DNA from: Chryseobacterium sp. OV279
Lineage (GTDB): Bacteria > Bacteroidota > Bacteroidia > Flavobacteriales > Weeksellaceae
NCBI RefSeq assembly: GCF_900128945.1
Contig: NZ_FQUD01000004.1
Span: 1-64,000, forward strand
Length of the DNA stretch: 64,000 nucleotides
Direction: 5' to 3'
The notes under the pieces are model-generated. The model ran no database searches. It saw nothing but the letters and a program-made list of their open reading frames with translations, and was not told the origin of the DNA. The number at the start of each line of letters is the position of its first letter. The stretch's first letter is position 1. Both the position numbers and the translations under genes were made by a program. Positions 16,615-25,234 of the stretch are shown in pieces.

Positions 16615-18731
16615 TGAAAAAAGCGCTCTTATCAGCCGCATGCTTAGGCTCGGCAACTGTTTTTGCACAGGTTAAAGACAGTGTCCAGACCAACAGCGTG
16701 GATGAAGTCGTGATGACTGCTTCCAGAAAAAAAGAAAGTATCAAAGAAATACCTAGCTCAGTAACCATCGTTGCCGAAAAGCAGATCCAGTCTCAGCTGA
16801 CCGTTAATTCAGACATCACCAGTATTCTTCAGTATACCGTTCCCAGTTTAGGAACCAACTCCGGGCAGACTTCCAACACAGGACAGACTTTAAGAGGTCG
16901 CCAGGTTCTTGTCCTTATCGACGGAATTCCCCAGTCCACGCCACTCAGAAACGGAGCAAGAGACATCAGGTCTATTGATCCTTCAGTGATTGAAAGAATC
17001 GAAGTCATCAAAGGAGCTTCATCCATCTACGGAAACGGTGCCGATGGTGGAATTATCAACTATATCACCAGAAGAAGCAAGTCCGATAAAAACATTTCAG
17101 GATTGAGCCAGATAGGCTTTACAGGACAGGCTTATGGCGGAACTTTAGGAGTAAGAGCGAGCCAGCTATTATCCGGAAAGGTGAATAAATTCGACTATGT
17201 TTTCTCTCTTGCCTATGAAAAAACAGGCTACATGAAGGATGCAGACGGAGTAAGCCTTTCCCCGACCTACAGCACCGCAAAGATGAACAACTACAACGGA
17301 ATGCTTAAAATCGGATATGATATCAACAAAGATCAAAGGATTGAAGCTTCCTACATCGGATATTCCTCCAGATCTGACCTCAGCTTAGGACTGGTAACCG
17401 GGAAATATGGCATTAAACCAACCATTGGGGAAGGCGTAGGAAAAAATCTTGAAACGACTCCTCAGGGAACTCCTAAAAACCATAATTTCAGGATCAATTA
17501 CGATAACCAAAATCTATTTTGGGGAACCACTTCACTGAATTTCAATGCCTATATGCAGGATTTTAAAACAGTGTATGGATACAGTGACACATTCTTCGGA
17601 GGTGGACAGTCCAATGTGATCTCTAAAAAATACGGAGCCAGAATTAACTTTGACACCAAACTTTGGACCGCTCAGAATTCACAGGCCGAAATCATGTACG
17701 GAATGGATATCCTGAATGACCAGACGGTCCAGAAGCTGGAAGACGGCCGCTACTGGACACCGGACATGAACATGACCAACCTCGCTCCTTTCTTATTGGT
17801 TAAAGTTGATTTATTAAAGAAACTGACCATCAAAGGAGGTCTTCGCTACGAAAACATGAGCGTGAAGGCAGGTGACTTTAATACCCTTTCTTCTATTAAA
17901 AGTGACGGAACCTTTACCACAAGTATTTTCGTAAACGGAGGAAAGCTAAAATACAATGCATTGGTAGCCAATTTAGGGGTACGCTACAACGTTGAACCTT
18001 TCCTAAACCTGTTCGGAAGTTTTTCACAGTCCTACTCGATCAACGAGCTTGGAAGAATTCTGAGAACATCTACTCAGGGAACCATTCAAAATCTTGAAAC
18101 AAAACCAATCATCGTGAATAACTATGAATTTGGTGCTACGGGACAGATTTCTAAATGGGTCAACTACGAGATCACCTCTTATGTAAGTACTTCAAAACTG
18201 GGTGCTTCATTTGTACAGAGCCCGGACAGAGCATTAACCATTCAGAGATCACCGGAAATTGTTTACGGGGTTGAAGGATTTCTTCATTTCACACCGACCA
18301 GATGGGTTAATTTTGGAGGAAGCTACAGCTGGATGGAAGGAATTACTTCTGTAAAAGATGATGGAGATTATTCAGCTAAGATCAACAACAGCAGAATTTC
18401 TGCGCCTAAAGTTCTGGCCTATGTTCAGTTCAGACCTATTCCGACATTATCTCTTGGTCTTGATATGCTGCATGCCTTTGAACAGGACAGATTCCAGCCT
18501 AATGCAAAAACAGGACTGTATGTATACGGAGAAGGTTATGTTCCTGATTATACTGTTTTCAACTTTAAAGCAAGCTACGAAGTCAATAGAAACTGGAAAG
18601 TCTCTTTAGGGCTAGAAAACGTATTCAACAAAATGTACCAGCCGGCGATTGCATGGTGGTCTGCCCGTGACAGCGAGTTCGTGAATTCATTGGGAGCGAG
18701 AGGTACCGCAATGATTGAGTATAAATTTTAA
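16614..18731 (+). CDS. TonB-dependent receptor (third)
   Basis: A 705-residue receptor. The start is the ATG overlapping the PepSY stop (TAATG), because it begins a proper signal peptide (MKKALLSAACLGSATVFAQ); the longer in-frame ORF from 16521 lies inside the upstream gene. The likely TonB box is VDEVVMTASR, the plug carries VIKGASSIYGNGADGG at about 138-153, and the barrel ends in MIEYKF. Translational coupling with the PepSY protein implies that the two work together. Plug style is closer to FecA/ferrichrome receptors than to SusC. Substrate unknown. Confidence 0.88.
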   Translation: MKKALLSAACLGSATVFAQVKDSVQTNSVDEVVMTASRKKESIKEIPSSVTIVAEKQIQSQLTVNSDITSILQYTVPSLGTNSGQTSNTGQTLRGRQVLVLIDGIPQSTPLRNGARDIRSIDPSVIERIEVIKGASSIYGNGADGGIINYITRRSKSDKNISGLSQIGFTGQAYGGTLGVRASQLLSGKVNKFDYVFSLAYEKTGYMKDADGVSLSPTYSTAKMNNYNGMLKIGYDINKDQRIEASYIGYSSRSDLSLGLVTGKYGIKPTIGEGVGKNLETTPQGTPKNHNFRINYDNQNLFWGTTSLNFNAYMQDFKTVYGYSDTFFGGGQSNVISKKYGARINFDTKLWTAQNSQAEIMYGMDILNDQTVQKLEDGRYWTPDMNMTNLAPFLLVKVDLLKKLTIKGGLRYENMSVKAGDFNTLSSIKSDGTFTTSIFVNGGKLKYNALVANLGVRYNVEPFLNLFGSFSQSYSINELGRILRTSTQGTIQNLETKPIIVNNYEFGATGQISKWVNYEITSYVSTSKLGASFVQSPDRALTIQRSPEIVYGVEGFLHFTPTRWVNFGGSYSWMEGITSVKDDGDYSAKINNSRISAPKVLAYVQFRPIPTLSLGLDMLHAFEQDRFQPNAKTGLYVYGEGYVPDYTVFNFKASYEVNRNWKVSLGLENVFNKMYQPAIAWWSARDSEFVNSLGARGTAMIEYKF

Positions 18732-18755
18732 TTAAACTAAATAAAAAGTAAAACT

Positions 18756-18763
18756 TATCTTTG
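18756..18763 (+). promoter_or_regulatory. -7 box of the second PepSY gene
   Basis: TATCTTTG fits TAnnTTTG, 19 bases before the start codon, so this gene may have its own promoter besides read-through from the receptor. Confidence 0.5.
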
Positions 18764-18782
18764 TGCTACTTTGAATTGAGAT

Positions 18783-19994
18783 ATGAAGAAAAAACATCAT
18801 CATAAAAATAAGCCGGGTTTCTTTAAAAAATGGTCTGCCAAACTGCATTTGTGGTTTGGTCTGGGGATTGGGTTTCTGATCTTTATCATTTCTATTACAG
18901 GAGCGCTGTACGTTTTTAAAGACGAAATAGAAAACCTGACCAGAAAGGATGTGATCTTTCACAATGAACAGAATATAGATCAGAAAAAGGTTCTTCCCAT
19001 CCGACTGATGGAAAAGGCCGTTGTGGAGCAGGTAAAAGAAAAATATCCGGTCCATTGGGTTAATATTCCTATCGACAAAAAGAGATCCTATGTATTTTAC
19101 TGGTACGAGCATAATACGAAAGCCTGGAATTATTTTGAAGAACTTCCTGTCTATAAGGCGGCTTATGTAAACCCTTATAACGGAAAAGTACTTAGAGTTT
19201 ATGATGAAAAGAACGGTTTTTTCAATATCGTAAAAATGATCCATTGGAGCTTCCTGTTGAAGCAGGACTGGGGACCTTATGTAGTAGGGATCCCGGTGAT
19301 CATCTTCCTAATTATGCTTATTACAGGAATTGTACTTTGGTGGCCTAAAAACAAGGCAGCAAGAAAACAGCGTTTCTCATTCAAATGGAAAAATATCAAA
19401 AGCTGGAAACGAAAGAATTATGACCTTCACAATATCTTAGGCTTTTATTCATCCATCTTTGCTTTAGTCTTCACCATCACAGGATTGTTTTATGCTTACT
19501 TCGTGGTGCAGGCGATGATTTACGTGATCTTCTCTGGTGGAGAAACGAAATATCCGGATTTCTCCCACATTAAAACCAAAGCTCCGATAGAATTAAGAAC
19601 AGAAGGAACACTGGATAAAGTTATCAATACCGTTATTCTGAAATACCCGAATGCATTCGGCTTTGCGATTGATCTTGGCCATGAGCATATGGATGACCAC
19701 GAGCACCCAAACTTTGAAGTCTATGTAAAGCATCTGTCTTATTCTTACCATAAAAGCAGCAGTCTGATCTTTGATGAAAACTCAGGAGAGCTTCTTCACA
19801 CGCATGATCCAAAGGACAAAAATTTCGGGGAGAAAGCAGTAAACGCCAACTACGACATCCACGTTGGAGCCATTTTAGGACTCCCTACAAAGATCATCGC
19901 ATTTGTTGTCAGTCTGATCTGTGCATCACTGCCTGTGACAGGATTCATGATTTGGTGGGGAAGAAGAAAAAAGAAACCGGTAAAAACAGCGTAA
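18783..19994 (+). CDS. PepSY-domain membrane protein with a His-rich periplasmic segment
   Basis: A 403-residue paralogue of the first PepSY protein. It has the same basic His-rich N-terminus (KKKHHHKNK), the same KKWSAKLHLWFG start of helix 1, and four helices at about 27-47, 170-195, 217-245 and 370-392. It differs in the second periplasmic domain, where residues about 299-310 read GHEHMDDHEHPN, a strong metal-binding candidate absent from the paralogue. It ends the iron-uptake block. Probably an inner-membrane partner of the third receptor in ferric-siderophore reduction or metal handling (inference). Confidence 0.85.
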   Translation: MKKKHHHKNKPGFFKKWSAKLHLWFGLGIGFLIFIISITGALYVFKDEIENLTRKDVIFHNEQNIDQKKVLPIRLMEKAVVEQVKEKYPVHWVNIPIDKKRSYVFYWYEHNTKAWNYFEELPVYKAAYVNPYNGKVLRVYDEKNGFFNIVKMIHWSFLLKQDWGPYVVGIPVIIFLIMLITGIVLWWPKNKAARKQRFSFKWKNIKSWKRKNYDLHNILGFYSSIFALVFTITGLFYAYFVVQAMIYVIFSGGETKYPDFSHIKTKAPIELRTEGTLDKVINTVILKYPNAFGFAIDLGHEHMDDHEHPNFEVYVKHLSYSYHKSSSLIFDENSGELLHTHDPKDKNFGEKAVNANYDIHVGAILGLPTKIIAFVVSLICASLPVTGFMIWWGRRKKKPVKTA

Positions 19995-20078
19995 AAGTTT
20001 TTTAAATAAAAGTTTTGTTAATAATCCATTAATACAATCTTTTTTATAATTTTAACCCTTTAGAATTTATAAATAGAA

Positions 20079-21047
20079 ATGTCATTAATAGATTTATCAA
20101 AACAGGTTGCTCTCGGAATTGATATCGGCGGAACCAATACAAAATTCGGAGTGGTGAACCACCGCGGTGAAGTTCTGGAAAAAGGAAATCTGAGAACTGA
20201 TGAATACGAGCAGGTAGAAGACTTTATCGATGCTTTATACGAACAGGTAAAACCCCTGATCGATAAATACGGTACAGAAAAAAACTTTGACGGTATCGGG
20301 GTAGGTGCTCCGAATGCCAACTATTATAAAGGAACCATAGAACAGGCACCCAATTTACCCTGGAAGGGACTCGTTCCTTTCAGCGACCTGATGAAGGCCA
20401 AATTCGATCTTCCGTGTACCATCACCAATGATGCCAATGCGGCAGCCCTTGGAGAAATGCTTTTCGGAGCAGCACGCGGAATGAAAGACTTCATCATGAT
20501 CACTTTGGGAACCGGTGTAGGCAGTGGAATTATTTCCAACGGAAGTCTGATTTACGGACATGACGGTTTTGCCGGAGAATTGGGTCACACCATTGTAAAA
20601 CCGGGTGGAAGAAAGCACTGGAGTACAGGATCTGAAGGAAGTCTGGAAGCGTATGCATCCGCAACAGGAATTGCCATCACCGCTAAAAAGATGAGAGCAG
20701 AGTTTCCTGAATCTATGCTGAACCAGTATCCTGAAGAAACCATCAACTCAAAAACGGTACATGAGTGTGCATTGAAAGGCGATCTTATCGCTATTGAGGT
20801 ATTCAGATATACAGGACAGAAGCTGGGTGAGGCATTAGCTAATTTCGTGATGTTCTCTTCCCCTGAGGCTATTCTTTTATTTGGAGGCGTAATAAAGGCC
20901 GGAGATTTTATTTTAAAGCCCGCCAAACTTCACATGGAGAGAAACCTTCTTCCAATCTTTAGAAATAAAGTAAAATTGGTTTTCAGTGAACTGGATGAAG
21001 CCGATGCTGCCATTCTTGGAGCAAGTGCTTTGGTTTGGGAAAAATAA
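20079..21047 (+). CDS. ROK-family sugar kinase (glucokinase-like)
   Basis: A 322-residue kinase. The ATP-binding phosphate-1 motif GIDIGGTNTKFGV is at about 12-24, the substrate/catalytic motif ITNDANAAALGE near 110-121 contains the catalytic aspartate, and TLGTGVGSGI follows. The ROK zinc-site cysteines (CxCGxxGC) are replaced: at the equivalent point the sequence is GRKHWSTGSEGSLEAYAS, so the zinc motif appears to be missing while the EGSLE element is kept. It probably phosphorylates glucose or a related hexose in the cytosol. It has its own terminator. Confidence 0.85.
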   Translation: MSLIDLSKQVALGIDIGGTNTKFGVVNHRGEVLEKGNLRTDEYEQVEDFIDALYEQVKPLIDKYGTEKNFDGIGVGAPNANYYKGTIEQAPNLPWKGLVPFSDLMKAKFDLPCTITNDANAAALGEMLFGAARGMKDFIMITLGTGVGSGIISNGSLIYGHDGFAGELGHTIVKPGGRKHWSTGSEGSLEAYASATGIAITAKKMRAEFPESMLNQYPEETINSKTVHECALKGDLIAIEVFRYTGQKLGEALANFVMFSSPEAILLFGGVIKAGDFILKPAKLHMERNLLPIFRNKVKLVFSELDEADAAILGASALVWEK

Positions 21048-21074
21048 CTGAAAAACGACATTAAAATAATAATG

Positions 21075-21100
21075 AAAGCATCCTTTGGGGTGCTTTTTTT
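21075..21100 (+). terminator. Terminator of the ROK kinase gene
   Basis: AAAGCATCC and GGGTGCTTT form a 9-bp stem with loop TTTG, followed by TTTT. Confidence 0.8.
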
Positions 21101-21531
21101 GTTTGGAGTAAGTTGTTATTTTCTAATCAAGTACCTAATCCACGGATTTTATTGTTGGTTCTCGCAAAGGCGCAAAGTATTTTCCTGATTCGAATGCTTT
21201 AAGGCGCAAGGATTTTATCTCCTATAAAATTGTATCCCGCTGTCATTGCGAGGAGCGCAGCGACGAAGCAATCTCATCATCATTTTACTGAAAACTTTCG
21301 ACTTTCCTGCGTCTTAAAAACGCTCTTAACATTCAGCATTGCGTCATTGCGTTGATCCAACTTATCCGGTTAAATATTTCTCAGCAATTAAAAAACTGCG
21401 TATCAATTCTGTTTTAAATCATCGCATTTCTCACCCAAAATGAAAAACTTTTTCATACTTTTGATTGGTTTTTTACTGATTTTATGCCATCGCTGAAAAG
21501 GAAAAACCACAAATAAAATAATCAACAGACA
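21101..21531. other. Gene-poor region with interspersed repeat fragments
   Basis: This 430-bp gap holds no convincing gene. It contains a GCAAAGGCGCAAAG element (about 21164-21177) echoed by AAGGCGCAAGG (21200-21210), the TGTCATTGCGAGG element (21241-21275), a short GCATTGCGTCATTGCG echo (21338-21353), and a frame at 21440-21496 coding only MKNFFILLIGFLLILCHR, which resembles a cut-off lipoprotein signal. A TACTTTTG box at 21454-21461 could drive msrA. Confidence 0.5.
21241..21275. repeat. TGTCATTGCGAGG-type interspersed palindromic element
   Basis: The stretch begins TGTCATTGCGAGGAGCGC and ends GCGACGAAGCAATCTC. ATTGC and GCAAT at its ends pair and the middle is partly self-complementary. 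I recognise this wording as a very widespread short repeat in many bacterial genomes, usually intergenic. Function unknown. Confidence 0.6.
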
Positions 21532-22086
21532 ATGAATAACAATAATTTAGAACAGATCACTTTCGGAGGCGGATGCTTCTGGTGTGTGGAAAGCTGTTTC
21601 AATATGCTTAAAGGCGTTCATTCTGCCATCTCGGGATATTCGGGTGGCCACAAAGACAATCCTACTTATGAAGAAGTATGTACAGGCGAAACCGGACATG
21701 CGGAAGTGGTACAGATTACGTTTGATCCCAATATCATTTCTTATGCACAGCTGATGGATGTATTCTTCTTCCTTCACGATCCTACCCAACTGAACCGACA
21801 GGGCAATGACATCGGAACCCAATACCGTTCTGTCATTTATTACAAAGACGAAGCTGAAAAGGCTAAAGCTGAAGAGGCCCTAAAAAAATCTGAAGCATCA
21901 GGAAAATGGCCTGGAACCTACGTCACAGAAGTTACCGCGTTTGAGAAGTTCTGGCCGGCAGAACAGTATCATCAGGGATATTATAACGTCAATCCAAACC
22001 AACCTTACTGCAGCGCAGTTGTAGGCCCAAAGATCCAGAAGTTTAAAAAACATTATGGAGAGTTGGGAATGCTGAACGAAGACTAA
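21532..22086 (+). CDS. msrA: Peptide-methionine (S)-S-oxide reductase MsrA
   Basis: A 184-residue repair enzyme that reduces methionine S-sulfoxide in proteins with thioredoxin. The catalytic motif GGGCFWC is near residues 11-17 with the active cysteine at its start, followed by GYSGG and HAEVVQITFDP, and the substrate-binding DIGTQYRS. The length matches the short MsrA type without an MsrB fusion. It is monocistronic with a downstream terminator. Confidence 0.97.
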   Translation: MNNNNLEQITFGGGCFWCVESCFNMLKGVHSAISGYSGGHKDNPTYEEVCTGETGHAEVVQITFDPNIISYAQLMDVFFFLHDPTQLNRQGNDIGTQYRSVIYYKDEAEKAKAEEALKKSEASGKWPGTYVTEVTAFEKFWPAEQYHQGYYNVNPNQPYCSAVVGPKIQKFKKHYGELGMLNED

Positions 22087-22091
22087 ATAAC

Positions 22092-22125
22092 AAAGCGAAT
22101 ATCAAATAGGTATTCGCTTTTTTTC
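22092..22125 (+). terminator. Terminator of msrA
   Basis: AAAGCGAATA and TATTCGCTTT form a 10-bp stem with a 9-base loop, followed by five T. Confidence 0.85.
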
Positions 22126-22155
22126 TGTAAAAAATCAGATTTGTTCTTTATTGAA

Positions 22156-22944
22156 TTAGTTTGGCTTGCCAGCGTATTTGTCAAGAATATGGGGTGTTGA
22201 TGATTTCAATTCTCTTCCGGTGTCCGGGTCTTTTCCATCCATTGTAAAAAACTCTACTTCTCCATTAAATTTGGAATACCATGTTACTCCCATACCATTA
22301 CCCACAGTCAATGTATCTTTTCTAGTAATTTTTTTGAAATGCTTTAATCTGACACTATCCACAGGAACAAGGTTTCGATGTGGGTTTTTGTCTGTACACT
22401 CTATAGGTTTATATTCAGTCTTATCCCAATACATACATTCTCTTGGGGTTTCTGGGCTCATAAGAAGAGAAAGCATCGAGTTTTCACGTACTTTTCTTTT
22501 ATCTCCCGAAAAAACAATCCCTCCTGTTATTAGCAATGCAATAAAAATAAATCCAAATACTCCCAAACCATTTTGTTTCATAAACTCAGGCATCGTAAAG
22601 ATCGGTTTATTGGTAATGTTTATCACTATTTTAGAAAGTGTCTGGCTTACCGTATACTCTATAGTCTTCCAATCTAAACAATAGTCTCTGAAGCTGTCAT
22701 ATCCAACATAACAACTTAAGTCATTTAGAATCGTCAGTTTGATATTATAATCCTCATCTTTTTCCACAATCGTTTTATAATATGTTTCAAAAGTTTTATA
22801 ACTGAGAAATATTTTAAAATCATCTAACAAATCTTTTTCCAAAGATTTTAATATTCCGCTGAATGATGTTTCGGGTGTGGCGTTAGACGCCTTCTCATAG
22901 ACATCTTCCAACAATTTTCTTTTTTGGGGTAAAAATTTTGACAT
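22156..22944 (-). CDS. Membrane-anchored hypothetical protein with N-terminal regulator-like domain
   Basis: A 262-residue protein. The N-terminal 110 residues are helical and contain TLNDLSCYVGYDSFRDYC-like wording (read TILNDLS...), a pattern seen at the start of several Bacteroidota regulatory or membrane proteins. One helix at about 126-147 (GVFGFIFIALLITGGIVFSG) is followed by a 110-residue C-terminal domain, probably periplasmic, with CMYWDKTEYKPIEC. It is divergent from the small secreted protein gene. Its promoter carries the inverted repeat TTACGG-N4-CCGTAC, the same operator found before the Cys-rich gene, so it probably belongs to the neighbouring two-component regulon. Function unknown. 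Confidence 0.65.
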   Translation of the reverse strand: MSKFLPQKRKLLEDVYEKASNATPETSFSGILKSLEKDLLDDFKIFLSYKTFETYYKTIVEKDEDYNIKLTILNDLSCYVGYDSFRDYCLDWKTIEYTVSQTLSKIVINITNKPIFTMPEFMKQNGLGVFGFIFIALLITGGIVFSGDKRKVRENSMLSLLMSPETPRECMYWDKTEYKPIECTDKNPHRNLVPVDSVRLKHFKKITRKDTLTVGNGMGVTWYSKFNGEVEFFTMDGKDPDTGRELKSSTPHILDKYAGKPN

Positions 22945-22960
22945 ACTAAATAAATTAGGT

Positions 22961-22968
22961 CGAAAATA
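22961..22968 (-). promoter_or_regulatory. Leftward -7-like box for the 262-residue membrane protein
   Basis: On the minus strand this reads TATTTTCG, one mismatch from TAnnTTTG, 16 bases before the ATG. The operator at 22990-23005 is centred 29.5 bp upstream of its first base. Confidence 0.45.
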
Positions 22969-22989
22969 CTCTGTCTGACACTAAAAACA

Positions 22990-23005
22990 TTACGGTTTTC
23001 CGTAC
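22990..23005. promoter_or_regulatory. Inverted-repeat operator, copy 1 (TTACGG-N4-CCGTAC)
   Basis: TTACGG TTTT CCGTAC. The centre is at 22997.5, exactly 29.5 bp before the leftward -7-like box. A second copy with the same spacing lies at 26037-26052. Probable binding site of the response regulator encoded at 25235-25900 (inference). Confidence 0.55.
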
Positions 23006-23036
23006 AAAACTTTCCAAAAACTTTCCAAAAACTTTC
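23004..23036 (+). repeat. Three 11-bp direct repeats (CAAAAACTTTC)
   Basis: Three consecutive copies, the first slightly altered, spaced one helical turn apart and ending about 25 bp before a TTACTTTG box at 23061-23068. The spacing fits a regulator-binding array upstream of the small secreted protein gene. Confidence 0.55.
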
Positions 23037-23068
23037 TAACCCCTACTTTCCCTTTCGCCGTTACTTTG

Positions 23069-23307
23069 CCATAGAAATCAGTGAGAAACAAAACATTACA
23101 AAAAACAAAAATACGAAACTGATTTCAAAACTCACCAGATAAAACGGAGGAAAACTCCGGGTTGGGAAGCAGATGTTTCTCCTCCGTTTTTGAAGGTTCA
23201 CTTCCCAAAAAAATTAGAAGCGCTTCGAAATTTTAAACGTGTACTGCTCGTGGTCAAAAACCACGAGAGGAAGAAAAACAGTCTAAAAACTTCAAAATTT
23301 TAAGGAA
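23069..23307 (+). ncRNA. Structured leader or small RNA ahead of the small secreted protein
   Basis: Downstream of TTACTTTG (23061-23068) there are 240 bases without a gene. AAACGGAGGA (23142-23151) pairs with TCCTCCGTTT (23180-23189), followed by TT, enclosing GGAG/CTCC; this could act as a terminator-like attenuator. CTCGTGGT and ACCACGAG form a second perfect 8-bp hairpin with a 5-base loop at 23247-23267. No known riboswitch was recognised. Confidence 0.35.
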
Positions 23308-23517
23308 ATGATTCAGTTCATATTAATGCTATTAGGTTTAGCATTTTCAAATAATAACGCCAATACGGCAGCTTGTACAACGAACCAGCCTAATCCGGTC
23401 ACAATGCAGACGAGTTCTGATGGAGAAGGTTTAAATCCGGGAGACGGAAATGGAAACGGAGGAGGACCAATTAGTGGCAATACAGGGCAAACACCACCAC
23501 CTGTCAGTCATCCATAA
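23308..23517 (+). CDS. Small secreted Asn/Gly/Pro-rich protein
   Basis: A 69-residue protein. The first 14 residues (MIQFILMLLGLAFS) look like a short signal sequence. The rest is low-complexity: NNNAN, then a Gly/Asn/Asp-rich run (GEGLNPGDGNGNGGGP) and a TPPPVSHP end, with one cysteine. It lies between a structured leader and a strong terminator, directly before the histidine kinase. It could be a peptide signal or surface protein sensed by that kinase, but nothing in the sequence proves it. No family recognised. Confidence 0.55.
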   Translation: MIQFILMLLGLAFSNNNANTAACTTNQPNPVTMQTSSDGEGLNPGDGNGNGGGPISGNTGQTPPPVSHP

Positions 23518-23525
23518 TTAAAAAA

Positions 23526-23556
23526 AGAGCAGATTGCATAAATCTGCTCTTTTTAT
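23526..23556 (+). terminator. Terminator of the small secreted protein gene
   Basis: AGAGCAGATT and AATCTGCTCT form a perfect 10-bp stem with loop GCATA, followed by TTTTATT. It also shows that the kinase must start downstream of here. Confidence 0.85.
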
Positions 23557-23581
23557 TACTTTGCAGGATAAAACCAATTCC

Positions 23582-25219
23582 ATGCAAAAGATATTTCCTC
23601 GTATATTCATCTTGCTATTATTATTTTCATGTAAGGAAAAAAAAATAAGTGGAGATAATTCATTTTATATAGAAGCAAGAAATTTTAGAAATACAAATGT
23701 TACAGATTCAGCATTCTATTATTATAATTTAGCGAAAAGTGAATATTTAAAGGACCACGATTCAATAGGAGCCGCAAAATCACTTGTTAATATGGCAATA
23801 TTACAAACTAAAAAAGGTGATTTTTATGGTGGTATTGAAACATCATTGGAGGCCAATAACCTATTAAAAAATGAGAGAGATAGTACCGTCAGAAGCACTC
23901 TTGCATCAAATTTTAATAACATGGCTATTTCGTCTTCATTTCTGCAAAACTATGATGAATCAGCAAAATTTTATATTCAAGCGTTGAAGTATGCAAATAT
24001 TGGTGAAAATAAATTTATTTATTATAATAACATTGGTGATGTATTAATCCTCCAAGGAAACAATAAACTGGCTCAAAAATATCTAAATACTGCAATCTTA
24101 GCAAAAGATAGCATTAATTATTCAAGAGCATTAAACAATTTAGCAAAAGCCAAATTTTTAGAAGATAAAAATTATAATCCCTTACCTGAGCTATATAAGG
24201 CATTAGAAATAAGATCCAAATTAAAAGAAACTATAGAACAAAACTCCAGTTTTGCAACTATATCAGATTATTTTGCAGATAAAAATCGAGAAAAATCATT
24301 ACTTTTTGCAAATTATTTATTAACAACGGCTGAGAAAATTAAAAGCCCTGACGACCAAGCCCAAGCACTGAAAAGGATAATTCATTTAGATCCTAAAAAT
24401 TATTTAAAAAACTTCAAAAGATTTAATGCTATTAATGACAGTATACAAACTGCAAGAAGTAAAGCGAAAAACCAATTCGCCATTATAAGGTTTGATGTTG
24501 AAAAAATAAAGGCAAAAAACGCAGAAAATAAAGTGGACCTTTTAAAAAGAAATATAGGTTTAGGCACTTTATCAGTTCTTCTAATAGGAGGCTTCTTTCT
24601 ATACAAGAGAAGAAAAAAAAGACTCAAACAAGAAAATGAGCTTAAGATTAAAGAAAACCAACTCAAAATCTCTAAAAAAGTCCACGACGTCGTAGCCAAC
24701 GGTATTTACCAAGTAATGACCAAAATAGAAAACCAGGAAGACTTTGATAAGGAAAATGCCCTTGATGAACTGGAATTTGTTTACGAGAAATCGAGAGATA
24801 TTTCCTACGAAAAACCTGATCATGAAAACGACAGCAAAGATTTTCATGAGAAAATATCAAGCCTCATTGCCTCTTTTAAAAACGAAAATACACAAACCTA
24901 TACGGTAGGGAATGATACTGAAATCTGGGCTGGTATTTCCCAATCTTCTTTCGATGAGGTCTATCAAGTCCTACGGGAACTGCTGGTGAATATGAAAAAA
25001 CACAGTCAGGCTTCACGTGTTGTCTTTAAATTTGAAAGAATTGATAAGACAGTCAAAATACAGTATACAGACAATGGTATCGGGGTTCCGGGAGAAATGA
25101 TTTATAAAAATGGCCTCACTAGTACGGATTCCCGTATTGCGGAAATAAATGGAGCGATTATTTTTGACAATAAATCTGAACAGGGGCTGAAAATTAATAT
25201 CTCATTTCCTGTTTCCTAA
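23582..25219 (+). CDS. Lipoprotein sensor histidine kinase with TPR-like sensor region
   Basis: A 545-residue kinase. The start at 23582 is chosen because it begins a lipoprotein signal (MQKIFPRIFILLLLFSC, lipid cysteine C17); the longer ORF would begin in the terminator. Residues 30-320 are helical TPR-like repeats, one transmembrane helix lies near 330-350 (LGTLSVLLIGGFFLY), and a coiled coil follows. The phospho-acceptor region has KKVHDVVANGIYQVM, and the ATPase domain has LLVNMKKHSQASR and YTDNGIGVPG. This is the NarL-partner (HisKA_3-like) class common in Bacteroidota. The response regulator is 15 bp downstream. Confidence 0.85.
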   Translation: MQKIFPRIFILLLLFSCKEKKISGDNSFYIEARNFRNTNVTDSAFYYYNLAKSEYLKDHDSIGAAKSLVNMAILQTKKGDFYGGIETSLEANNLLKNERDSTVRSTLASNFNNMAISSSFLQNYDESAKFYIQALKYANIGENKFIYYNNIGDVLILQGNNKLAQKYLNTAILAKDSINYSRALNNLAKAKFLEDKNYNPLPELYKALEIRSKLKETIEQNSSFATISDYFADKNREKSLLFANYLLTTAEKIKSPDDQAQALKRIIHLDPKNYLKNFKRFNAINDSIQTARSKAKNQFAIIRFDVEKIKAKNAENKVDLLKRNIGLGTLSVLLIGGFFLYKRRKKRLKQENELKIKENQLKISKKVHDVVANGIYQVMTKIENQEDFDKENALDELEFVYEKSRDISYEKPDHENDSKDFHEKISSLIASFKNENTQTYTVGNDTEIWAGISQSSFDEVYQVLRELLVNMKKHSQASRVVFKFERIDKTVKIQYTDNGIGVPGEMIYKNGLTSTDSRIAEINGAIIFDNKSEQGLKINISFPVS

Positions 25220-25234
25220 AAAAGACCTAAACGA

